16,812 nt of DNA from Prevotella sp. UBA1705. Lineage in GTDB: Bacteria; Bacteroidota; Bacteroidia; Bacteroidales; Bacteroidaceae. Positions within the stretch are counted from its first letter, which is position 1, and each line of letters starts with the position of its first letter. The notes below the pieces were generated by a model. That model was not told where the DNA came from, did no database searches, and saw only the letters and a list, made by a program, of their open reading frames with translations. Positions 1 through 6,601 of the stretch are shown here, piece by piece. The stretch spans positions 42,886 through 59,697 of the forward strand of contig DCJH01000052.1 of assembly GCA_002317385.1 (NCBI GenBank). The letters are read 5' to 3'. Both the position numbers and the translations under genes were made by a program.

Positions 1-23
1 GGGTTCGAACCCCAACGGAATCA
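1..23 (+). tRNA. 3' end of a tRNA gene (partial)
   Basis: The window opens inside a T-arm. The TTCGAAC loop (4-10) is flanked by GGG (1-3) and CCC (11-13). It is followed by the 3' acceptor strand CGGAATC (16-22) and discriminator A at 23. No CCA is encoded, as is common in Bacteroidota. The 5' acceptor strand should therefore read GATTCCG, just outside the window. The anticodon is not visible, so the identity cannot be read; tRNA-Lys is only a guess. A hairpin follows within 11 bp. Confidence 0.85.
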
Positions 24-33
24 CACAAAAGAT

Positions 34-67
34 AAAGTGAATTTCAGGCATGAGATTCACTTTTCTC
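34..67 (+). terminator. Hairpin terminator after the tRNA
   Basis: A perfect 9-bp stem (AAAGTGAAT at 34-42 with ATTCACTTT at 55-63) has a 12-nt loop and runs into a short T-rich stretch (TTTTCTC). It sits directly downstream of the tRNA and upstream of the next gene, as expected for a tRNA terminator. The stem is A/T-rich, so its strength is uncertain. Confidence 0.6.
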
Positions 68-99
68 ATATAGATAGTTTCGTTAGAGGATAACAAAAG

Positions 100-282
100 A
101 TGACGATACAATATATTATTATAGGGTGCATACTGGCGTTTTGCTTGGCATTTGCGGGATATAAGCTATATCTCACACTGACAGACACAGACTCTCACTG
201 CCGTGGGTGTCAGCTGAAGGATGCCTGTACGCGACACGCCCGCAAGGCAAAACAATACCCTCACGGGTGTAAGCGCGATTAG
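100..282 (+). CDS. Small Cys-rich single-pass membrane protein (FeoB-associated-like)
   Basis: A 60-residue protein with one N-terminal hydrophobic segment (about residues 4-24) and a short basic tail carrying Cys34, Cys37, Cys43 and Cys57. The CRGCQLKDAC cluster resembles the tails of small Bacteroidota proteins called FeoB-associated Cys-rich membrane proteins, which are linked to ferrous iron uptake. The resemblance is from memory of the family, and no feoA or feoB is visible here, since a tRNA lies immediately upstream. The ATG follows a purine-rich stretch (GAGGA at 86-90). A TAGTTTCG at 75-82 could be a degenerate -7 box. A molecular role for the cysteines, such as metal binding or redox, is only inferred. 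Confidence 0.6.
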   Translation: MTIQYIIIGCILAFCLAFAGYKLYLTLTDTDSHCRGCQLKDACTRHARKAKQYPHGCKRD

Positions 283-289
283 AAATAGC

Positions 290-313
290 GGCAGGAAAAG
301 GGAGAATCCTGCC
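290..313 (+). other. Hairpin between the small membrane protein and lrgA
   Basis: GGCAGGA (290-296) and TCCTGCC (307-313) form a perfect 7-bp stem with a 10-nt loop, beginning 8 bp after the stop codon. No T-run follows, so it is either a weak terminator or a transcript-stabilising or attenuating hairpin ahead of lrgA. No confident promoter box was seen between here and 399. Confidence 0.35.
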
Positions 314-398
314 ACGAATGGTCTCAGAAGCTGTGTTTTCTGGGATTTTTCATACATGGGAAAACCGTGAAGAACCTTCGTTCTACATTATATATTAT

Positions 399-782
399 AT
401 GGCAAGACAGTTTTTTATCATCTTCGGATGCCTCGCATTGGGCGAGTTCATCACGTGGATTACGGGGATAGAGTTCCCTTCAAGTATCATTGGCATGCTG
501 CTGCTCACCTTCTTTTTGAAGATGAAATGGGTGAAAATCTCATGGGTTAGTCATCTTTCTCAGTTTCTCATCGGCAATCTCGGCTTCTTCTTTGTGCCGC
601 CCGGCATTGCCATTCTGCTCTATCTCGATGTCATCAAGACCTATCTTCTGCCCATCGCAGCGGCAACTGTCGTCAGCACTCTGCTGGTGCTGGTGGTCAC
701 CGGACATACCCACCAGTTGGTGATCAAGAGCGAGCGCAAGCTCAGTCACCACGGCAAATCCAACAATAATCCACAGCAATAA
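399..782 (+). CDS. lrgA: CidA/LrgA family membrane protein
   Basis: A 127-residue integral membrane protein of the LrgA/CidA family with about four hydrophobic helices. The family features PSSIIGMLLL (about residues 26-35) and FFFVPPGIAIL (about 63-73) are visible, and the tail is polar and basic (residues 101-127). The length matches the usual 115-135 residues. The frame is open back to 318, but the N-terminal 27 residues from that ATG are unlike the family, so the ATG at 399 (MARQFFIIFG) is preferred. LrgA acts with LrgB, encoded 10 bp downstream. The pair has been described as holin/antiholin-like in staphylococci and linked to pyruvate or glycolate transport elsewhere; the actual role here cannot be read from sequence. 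Confidence 0.85.
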   Translation: MARQFFIIFGCLALGEFITWITGIEFPSSIIGMLLLTFFLKMKWVKISWVSHLSQFLIGNLGFFFVPPGIAILLYLDVIKTYLLPIAAATVVSTLLVLVVTGHTHQLVIKSERKLSHHGKSNNNPQQ

Positions 783-792
783 ACCCACGGCC

Positions 793-1488
793 ATGGACAT
801 TCTTTCCAATCAATACATCCTCCTCGCACTCACATTTGCCATTTTCTATATGATGCGCCGCCTGCAGGTGCGTACGGGTTGGGTGCTGCTGAATCCGATT
901 CTCATCACCATCGTGCTCATCATCGCCTACCTGAAGCTCACCGGTGTTTCGGTAAAGACCTATCAGGAGACGGGCCATTACATCGATTTCTGGCTCAAAC
1001 CGGCTATCGTGGCCCTCGGTGTGCCCCTGTATCAGCAGCTCCATTCCATCAAACAACTGTGGCTTCCCATCCTCGTTTCGCAGCTCATCGGCTGTCTGGT
1101 GGGCATTGTCAGCGTGGTGCTCACGGCCCAGTTGTTCGGTGCTCCCAAGGTGATCATCGTGTCGCTGGCCAGCAAATCGGTCACCACACCTATCGCCATG
1201 GAGGTGACCAACTCGCTCAACGGCATCCCGTCGCTCACGGCCGCCATCGTCATCATCACCGGAATCATCGGCGCCATCTTCGGATTCCGGACGTTGGCGC
1301 TGGGCAGGGTGTCGAGCCCCATTGCCCGAAGCATCTCCATGGGCACAGCCTCGCATGCCGTAGGTGCCTCTGCAGCCATGAGCTGGAGCAACAAACATGG
1401 TGCCTTCGCCAGCCTGGGCATCACGCTCAACGGCATCTTTACTGCCATCTTCACCCCCGGAATCTTGAAGTTGATGGGCATCATCTGA
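793..1488 (+). CDS. lrgB: LrgB/CidB family membrane protein
   Basis: A 231-residue polytopic inner-membrane protein of the LrgB family, full length for the family. Recognisable segments include a conserved GVPLYQQ region (about 76-82), SKSVTTPIAM (about 128-137) and GTASHAVGASAA (about 184-195). It starts 10 bp after lrgA stops, so the two are almost certainly co-transcribed. Plant and bacterial relatives export small carboxylates or influence murein hydrolase activity and cell lysis; which applies here is not determinable. No hairpin with a T-run was seen after the stop. The next gene has its own promoter, so this two-gene unit probably ends before 1553. Confidence 0.9.
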   Translation: MDILSNQYILLALTFAIFYMMRRLQVRTGWVLLNPILITIVLIIAYLKLTGVSVKTYQETGHYIDFWLKPAIVALGVPLYQQLHSIKQLWLPILVSQLIGCLVGIVSVVLTAQLFGAPKVIIVSLASKSVTTPIAMEVTNSLNGIPSLTAAIVIITGIIGAIFGFRTLALGRVSSPIARSISMGTASHAVGASAAMSWSNKHGAFASLGITLNGIFTAIFTPGILKLMGII

Positions 1489-1552
1489 TGGGCTTCGCAT
1501 CCCAACGATAGCTTCAGGCGCTCATTTCCTTCGGTAGATTTCCACCTCTTTT

Positions 1553-1584
1553 CTTGGAGTTGTCATCTTTACTTTGTAAATTTG
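1553..1584 (+). promoter_or_regulatory. Bacteroidota-type promoter for the 1643 operon
   Basis: TAAATTTG at 1577-1584 matches the Bacteroidota -7 consensus TAnnTTTG. CTTG at 1553-1556 supplies the -33 element at a spacing of exactly 20 bp. It lies 58 bp upstream of the ATG at 1643 and points into the operon that runs to trmO. Confidence 0.65.
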
Positions 1585-1642
1585 CATATCAAGTAACTTT
1601 AATAGAAACGGCATTTCAACATGCTCTCTAAACCTTAATATT

Positions 1643-2278
1643 ATGGAAGGAATATTCAGAGAAGAAATAGAGACCCGCCAGATAGACAAGTTCTTCTGCG
1701 ACGAGATGGGGCGTCAGGTACACCGCTATATCAAGGCGATGCATGGATCGCTGGCCATGCTGGAAAAGTTTGAGGCTCGATTAAGACAACTGGATATCCC
1801 CGAACGCGAGAAAGCCCTGGCGCTTTACATCGACCTCAACCGAAAAGTCATTAAGGATCTGGACTGGCGCATGCTCATTTCGAGGGCCATGGCCAACTTC
1901 TGCGACTCCTATGGATACTTCCGTGACATGGTGCAGGACGAGGAAACGATGAACTTCTACGTGGAGCGCATGCAGGAGAAATATATCCGTTTCCATGAGG
2001 TTATGGAGCGAAACAACAAGTATGGCATCAAGGACCATGAGGGAAACATGATTCTTCAGCCAGTCTACGACTTCCTGCGTACACCCTATGTCTATGTGGA
2101 CGACCTGCGCACCATGCCGATTATTGCTGAGAAGAACGGCAAGATGGGACTCGTTTTGCCCGATTACCATGACACAGTGGTAGTGCCTTTCGACTACGAT
2201 GACATCTCGCTGCGCGACGAGGAACCGTGGTTCGAGCTCACCAAGCAGGGCGTTGTCACGCTTTGGCCCGAGGAATAA
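1643..2278 (+). CDS. Uncharacterised protein with C-terminal WG-like repeats
   Basis: A 211-residue soluble protein without signal peptide or membrane segment. The N-terminal two thirds (about 1-120) are charged and helical. The last 80 residues contain two degenerate WG-repeat-like units: KYGIKDHEGNMILQPVYD (about 131-148) and KMGLVLPDYH followed by VVPFDYDDI (about 172-194). In the family such units carry a (W/Y)G pair and a P-x-(Y/F)-D element. The function is unknown. It is the first gene after a good promoter and ends 4 bp before the next gene's most likely start, so it is probably translated with the LTA-synthase-like gene. An ancillary role for that enzyme is possible but unproven. Confidence 0.75.
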   Translation: MEGIFREEIETRQIDKFFCDEMGRQVHRYIKAMHGSLAMLEKFEARLRQLDIPEREKALALYIDLNRKVIKDLDWRMLISRAMANFCDSYGYFRDMVQDEETMNFYVERMQEKYIRFHEVMERNNKYGIKDHEGNMILQPVYDFLRTPYVYVDDLRTMPIIAEKNGKMGLVLPDYHDTVVVPFDYDDISLRDEEPWFELTKQGVVTLWPEE

Positions 2279-2282
2279 TCCG

Positions 2283-4139
2283 TTGAACGTGTCCGTATCC
2301 GTATTCAAACATAAGTTTTTCTTACTGCTCGCAATCTTTATTTTGTGGACAGTATTATCCGTTTTGCAGAAGCCTGTGTTCCTTCTCCTCTACGTAGGAG
2401 GGCTCACGCAGGCTTTCGCCGTGATGTGCCACGGCCTTCCGCTCGACCTCTCAATAGCCGGGTATCTGTCGGCCATCCCTGCCCTGTTGCTGTTGCTCAG
2501 TTCGCTTCCGCAGCGTTTCCTCCATAGTGTGAGGGCCGAGAAGACCATGGGCAGGGTGATTCGTGGCTGGATAGGCATCGGGGCTGTATTGTTTGCCCTG
2601 AGTTTTGTGGCCAACCTGGCGCTCTATGGCTATTGGCAATTCCCGTTAGACTCCACTCCACTGTTCTTTATCACTTCCTCGCCCAAGGACGCCTTGGCCA
2701 GTGTGGAATGGTGGCAGACGCTCCTGGGAGCGACTTTGGTGATAGGTTTGGCGGTGCTCATCTACCGTCTTTTCTGTCGGTTGCTAAGGCGATTTGAACT
2801 GCGGGTCTATGCACCGTTGCCCCTTTTGGGGGGGCTGGCCATGTTGCTGTCGGTGGCGGCTCTGTTTCTTCCCATTCGCGGAGGCATCAAAGTGGCAGCC
2901 ATTAACACGGGGGCGGCCTATTTCTCTGATAATACCCGCCTTAACCATGCTGCGGTAAACCCTTTGTTTTCGTTCATAGAGAGCATGAATCGGCAGTCTG
3001 ATTTCGCCCAGCAATACCGTTTCATGGACGACAAACTGGCCCGCCGGATGTCTGCTCCGATGCTCAATCCGCTCCGCCCGAGCACCTCACCCGCAGCCGA
3101 TAGCCTACTGGCCGAGAAACGTCCGGACATCTATCTCATCATTTTGGAGAGCTTCTCCGATACGCTCACTCGGCAGAAGGGCGTCACTCCCAACCTGAAC
3201 GGTCTGAAAAAAGAGGGGGTGTTCTTCTCCCGATTCTATGCCAACAGCTTCAGAACCGACCGCGGACTGGTGTCCATCTTGCTCGGCTATCCGTCGCCTG
3301 CCACCGTGAGCCTGATGAAATATCCCAGCAAAACGGCCAAGATTCCATCTTTCCCGGCCTATCTCCACCAGGCGGGTTGGGGCTTGAACTACTACTACGG
3401 GGGTGACGCCGACTTCACCAACATGCGCTCGTTCCTGGTCAATCAGGGGTTCAACTCGATAGTAGAGGATGTAGATTTCCCCGTCGGCGAACGGCTGAGC
3501 AAGTGGGGAGTGCCCGACCATCTGCTGTTCCGACGTGTGGAGAAAGATCTGGCGCAAGACCATTCTGTGCGCCCTCGGCTCAGGGTTATCCAGACATCGA
3601 GCTCGCACGAGCCCTTCGACGTGCCCTACCACCGCCTTCGCGACAAGAAGCTCAATGCCTTTGCCTATGTGGATAGCTGCGTGGGCGGCTTCGTCAGACA
3701 CCTCAAAACGTCGGGCCGATGGCAGCGCTCACTGGTGATTCTTGTGCCCGACCATCTGGGGGCATGGCCCGACGATGCCGACAACTTCAAGTCGTGGCGC
3801 TTCCATGTGCCCATGATCTGGACCGGAGGAGCCATAGCCCGGCCATGTGTCATCACCACATGGGGTTCCCAACAGGATATAGCCGCCACGCTGTTGGCCC
3901 AACTGGGCATCGGCCGTCACGCCATGCGGTTCAGCAAAGACATGATGGACCCCGCGCAATCCCACTTCGCCTTCTTCATGATGAACGACGGATTTGGGAT
4001 GATCGACGACGAGAACGAGGTGATTTTCGATAACCAACTGCAGAAAACCGTGGTGGACACAGGCCGACTCAAGGGCAAGAACATACCCCTGGGCAAGGCC
4101 TATACCCAGACGATTTTCGACGATATTGCATCAAGATAA
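2283..4139 (+). CDS. LTA synthase family membrane sulfatase-fold phosphotransferase
   Basis: About 618 residues: five or six N-terminal membrane helices (within about 8-205), a linker, then an extracytoplasmic sulfatase/alkaline-phosphatase-fold domain (about 282-545). The domain start RPDIYLIILESFSD contains a metal-binding Glu (about 289). SFRTDRG holds the likely catalytic Thr (about 325). SSSHEPF lies near 440, and VPDHLG (about 488-493) supplies the Asp-His metal ligands. Relatives move phosphoglycerol or phosphoethanolamine from lipids to glycans or lipid A. True lipoteichoic acid is not expected in a Gram-negative, so the acceptor is unknown. No suitable ATG exists. TTG at 2283 sits 8 nt after AGGA; GTG at 2289 is the alternative. 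The in-frame ATG at 2199 would add an Arg/Ser-rich stretch that is really the preceding gene read out of frame. Confidence 0.85.
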   Translation: MNVSVSVFKHKFFLLLAIFILWTVLSVLQKPVFLLLYVGGLTQAFAVMCHGLPLDLSIAGYLSAIPALLLLLSSLPQRFLHSVRAEKTMGRVIRGWIGIGAVLFALSFVANLALYGYWQFPLDSTPLFFITSSPKDALASVEWWQTLLGATLVIGLAVLIYRLFCRLLRRFELRVYAPLPLLGGLAMLLSVAALFLPIRGGIKVAAINTGAAYFSDNTRLNHAAVNPLFSFIESMNRQSDFAQQYRFMDDKLARRMSAPMLNPLRPSTSPAADSLLAEKRPDIYLIILESFSDTLTRQKGVTPNLNGLKKEGVFFSRFYANSFRTDRGLVSILLGYPSPATVSLMKYPSKTAKIPSFPAYLHQAGWGLNYYYGGDADFTNMRSFLVNQGFNSIVEDVDFPVGERLSKWGVPDHLLFRRVEKDLAQDHSVRPRLRVIQTSSSHEPFDVPYHRLRDKKLNAFAYVDSCVGGFVRHLKTSGRWQRSLVILVPDHLGAWPDDADNFKSWRFHVPMIWTGGAIARPCVITTWGSQQDIAATLLAQLGIGRHAMRFSKDMMDPAQSHFAFFMMNDGFGMIDDENEVIFDNQLQKTVVDTGRLKGKNIPLGKAYTQTIFDDIASR

Positions 4140-4846
4140 TGATAGATTTAACCCTTTCGTTCATACAGACGCTCACCCAATGGGATACGCAGATATTCCT
4201 TTGGTTCAACGGATTTCACTGCGACTACGCCGACAACCTCATGGAGTTGCTCAGCGGTCGCTTTGTATGGATACCGCTCTATGTGTCGCTGGCCGTGGTG
4301 CTGTTTCGCAATTTCCATTGGAAGGTGGCCTCCACATTCCTCGCCTTGGCCGTGGTTTTGCTGATCATCAACGACCAAACTTGCTCTTCGGTCATCCGCA
4401 ATGCGGTGGGACGTCTGCGCCCGAGCAACCTCGACAATCCCATTTCGCCGCTGGTCCATGTGGTGGATGGCTATCGCGGAGGCCCCTTCGGCTTCCCTTC
4501 GGCCCACTCTACCAATAGCTGGGGGCTGGCGTTCTTCGTAATCTACACCATGCGCCGCCGCCTCATGACGCTGGCCATGGTGCTATGGGCCATGCTCGTG
4601 TGCTATTCGCGCATGTATCTTGGCGTGCATTATTTCGGCGATTTGCTGGTCGGAATGCTGCTCGGACTGGTCGATGCGTCGCTGGTCTACTATGTGTTCC
4701 AGCGTTTCCTGCCAGACATGAGCCGCGCGATGCGTAGCCAACCGTTGCCCCGTCTCCAGGCAGCACTTCCGCTCATTGTATTCGGTGCCGAGCTGTTCAT
4801 CATGTTCACACTGGCCTTCTTCGTAGATCCGGCTCACGGCATCTGA
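4139..4846 (+). CDS. PAP2-family membrane phosphatase
   Basis: A 235-residue polytopic membrane enzyme of the type 2 phosphatidic acid phosphatase superfamily. All three signature motifs are visible: RNAVGRLRP (87-95, the first position Arg instead of the usual Lys), PSAHS (120-124) and SRMYLGVHYFGD (157-168) with the catalytic His164 and Asp168. Relatives dephosphorylate undecaprenyl pyrophosphate, phosphatidate or phosphatidylglycerol phosphate, with the active site on the outer face of the inner membrane. The start overlaps the preceding stop as TAATG, so the two are translationally coupled. This suggests it acts on a lipid made or released by the LTA-synthase-like enzyme. The substrate cannot be told from sequence. 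Confidence 0.88.
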   Translation: MIDLTLSFIQTLTQWDTQIFLWFNGFHCDYADNLMELLSGRFVWIPLYVSLAVVLFRNFHWKVASTFLALAVVLLIINDQTCSSVIRNAVGRLRPSNLDNPISPLVHVVDGYRGGPFGFPSAHSTNSWGLAFFVIYTMRRRLMTLAMVLWAMLVCYSRMYLGVHYFGDLLVGMLLGLVDASLVYYVFQRFLPDMSRAMRSQPLPRLQAALPLIVFGAELFIMFTLAFFVDPAHGI

Positions 4847-4879
4847 TGCCCTGAGCCCTTCATCCCCATTTTTTCGCTG

Positions 4880-5554
4880 ATGAATATCCAACCCATAGCC
4901 CATTTCCATTCGCCGTTTTCCTCCAAGTTTGGCATTCCCAAACAGAGTGGACTGGTGGAGGAACTGGAGGGAACCATTGTTTTTCTGCCCGAATTCAGGC
5001 AGGCCGAGGCGCTGCGAGGCATAGAGGAGTTCGATTTTCTATGGCTCATCTGGGAGTTCTCGGCCAACCGACACGGGGCCTCCAGCCTGCTGGTGCGCCC
5101 GCCGTTGCTGGGCGGCAACACCAAGCTTGGGGTCTTTGCCACTCGCTCTCCCTTCCGCCCCAACCCGCTCGGACTATCGTCTGTGAGGATGAAAGAGGTG
5201 GAATGGGACACGCCACAGGGGCCGGTGATCCATGTGTTGGGGGCCGATCTCATGGATGGCACGCCCATCTACGACATCAAACCCTACGTGACCTATGCCG
5301 ACTGCCACGTCGGAGCGAGGTCGGGATTTGTCGATTCCAACCCCATACGCCGCCTCCGGGTAGAGATTCCCCCAGCCATTGTTGCCCGCTTCGAGGCTTC
5401 CTCGCTGCAGGCTTTGATCAAGATTTTGGAATTAGACCCCCGTCCACACTATCAGGCCGACCCGCAGAAGGTATACGGCATGCCCTTCGAGGGTCACGAT
5501 GTCCACTTCACCGTGTCGGCCGATGGCACGCTACGGGTGAGCGACCTGGGTTGA
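4880..5554 (+). CDS. trmO: tRNA (N6-threonylcarbamoyladenosine(37)-N6)-methyltransferase TrmO
   Basis: A 224-residue cytoplasmic protein of the TsaA/YaeB family. TrmO uses S-adenosylmethionine to methylate t6A at position 37 of certain ANN-decoding tRNAs. Family blocks are present in order: an N-terminal PIAHFHSPF, PKQSGL (20-25), GVFATRSPFRPNPLGLS (about 84-100), DLMDGTPIYDIKPY (about 123-136) and a C-terminal DPRPHYQ (about 185-191). The ATG lies 33 bp after the PAP2 stop, so it may be the last gene of the operon. Its 3' end overlaps the end of the opposing tatC gene by 24 bp, and no terminator is visible at the junction. Confidence 0.92.
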   Translation: MNIQPIAHFHSPFSSKFGIPKQSGLVEELEGTIVFLPEFRQAEALRGIEEFDFLWLIWEFSANRHGASSLLVRPPLLGGNTKLGVFATRSPFRPNPLGLSSVRMKEVEWDTPQGPVIHVLGADLMDGTPIYDIKPYVTYADCHVGARSGFVDSNPIRRLRVEIPPAIVARFEASSLQALIKILELDPRPHYQADPQKVYGMPFEGHDVHFTVSADGTLRVSDLG

Positions 5555-6286
5555 CTTTACAATCCAGATGCTCGCTTCGTAGAGCAGCCAGATGGGCAGC
5601 GACACCACCGTGAGCGTAAACACGTCGCCCGTGGGGGTGATGATGGCGGCCACAGCCACTATGACTACCAGTGCCTGTCGCCAGTATTGTTGCATCCATT
5701 CGGCTTTCAACAATCCGAAAACCGCCAGCAACCAGCTGATGAGGGGTATCTCAAAGAGGATGCCAAAAACCAGACTCATCATCAGTAGGGTGTCCATATA
5801 CGATTGCAGAGAGAGCAAGTTGTGGATGTCGCTGCTTACCTGATAGGTGGCCAGAAAGCGCACGGTCAACGGAAAAATGATGAAATAGTTGACCAGAATT
5901 CCCAGCACAAACATCACATATCCGCCCAAGACCACCCTCACGGCGTAGCGTTTCTCCTGCCGATAGAGGGCGGGCGCTATAAACCGGTAGAGGAGATAGA
6001 GGATATAGGGCGACGCCGCGAGCACCCCGAAATAGAGCGCAGTCTTCATATGGATCATGAATTGCTCGGTGAGCCCGATATTCACCAGCTCTATTTTGAA
6101 AGGTTCGGCGTGCATCAGTCGATAGACAATGAAGTCGGACCGGCTCGGGGCGAGCACAATGTCGAACAGCCATTCTTTCAGGCCAAACGCCACGATGCCA
6201 CACCCCAAGGTCACCACGATGATGCGAATGAGATAGCCTCTCAGCACATCAAGATGCCCCCAGAACGATAGTTCGTCGTCTGTCAT
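5531..6286 (-). CDS. tatC: Sec-independent protein translocase TatC
   Basis: A 251-residue polytopic membrane protein of the TatC family. TatC is the twin-arginine signal receptor of the Tat translocase that exports folded proteins. The N-terminal SFWGHLDVLRGYLIR is the typical cytoplasmic lead-in, although the usual L-x-E-L-R glutamate is Val here. About six hydrophobic helices follow, with FLATYQ and conserved Pro/Glu positions (FEIPLISWLL) in the middle. The frame is open upstream to a TTG at 6313, but the ATG at 6286 gives the family-like N-terminus. It lies 44 nt downstream of tatA in the same direction. Its stop codon is inside the 3' end of trmO on the other strand. Confidence 0.93.
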   Translation of the reverse strand: MTDDELSFWGHLDVLRGYLIRIIVVTLGCGIVAFGLKEWLFDIVLAPSRSDFIVYRLMHAEPFKIELVNIGLTEQFMIHMKTALYFGVLAASPYILYLLYRFIAPALYRQEKRYAVRVVLGGYVMFVLGILVNYFIIFPLTVRFLATYQVSSDIHNLLSLQSYMDTLLMMSLVFGILFEIPLISWLLAVFGLLKAEWMQQYWRQALVVIVAVAAIITPTGDVFTLTVVSLPIWLLYEASIWIVKSTQVAHP

Positions 6287-6330
6287 GACCGATTTTTCCC
6301 TTTCTTGTTCCAACAGCAGGTCTCCGTGGC

Positions 6331-6564
6331 CTAAGCGTTGCGGTCTGTGTCGGCCTTCGTCTCGTCGGCCTTGGTCTCCTGAGCGGGCGTCGACGACTTG
6401 TCGTCGTCTATCTTCAGGTCTTTTTCCACTTCGTTCATTCCCTCCTTGAAGCTCTTGACACCTTTGCCAAGACCCTTCATCAGTTCGGGAATCTTCTTGC
6501 CGCCGAAGAGCAGAAGGATAATGAGAACGATAACAATAAGTTCGGTTGTGCTGATTCCAAACAT
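6331..6564 (-). CDS. tatA: Sec-independent protein translocase TatA
   Basis: A 77-residue protein with one N-terminal membrane helix (about 6-20), the conserved Phe-Gly hinge in LLLFGGKKIPEL, an amphipathic helix (about 23-45) and a charged C-terminal tail rich in Asp, Glu, Lys and Ala. TatA oligomers form the export path recruited by substrate-bound TatC. No separate tatB is visible, so this is probably the minimal TatA-TatC type. It lies 37 bp downstream of the GH28 gene and just upstream of tatC in the same direction. No clear -7 box was seen in that gap, so it may be read from the GH28 transcript. Confidence 0.93.
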   Translation of the reverse strand: MFGISTTELIVIVLIILLLFGGKKIPELMKGLGKGVKSFKEGMNEVEKDLKIDDDKSSTPAQETKADETKADTDRNA

Positions 6565-6601
6565 AGGTTTTGATGTTTAATAGGTGAAGACAGGCGGCAG
6601 A

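Noticed and set aside
742..1500. 252-codon minus-strand open frame opposite lrgB
   Set aside because: Its product is His/Asp/Gly-rich low-complexity text with no family resemblance, and it lies exactly antisense to a clear LrgB gene.
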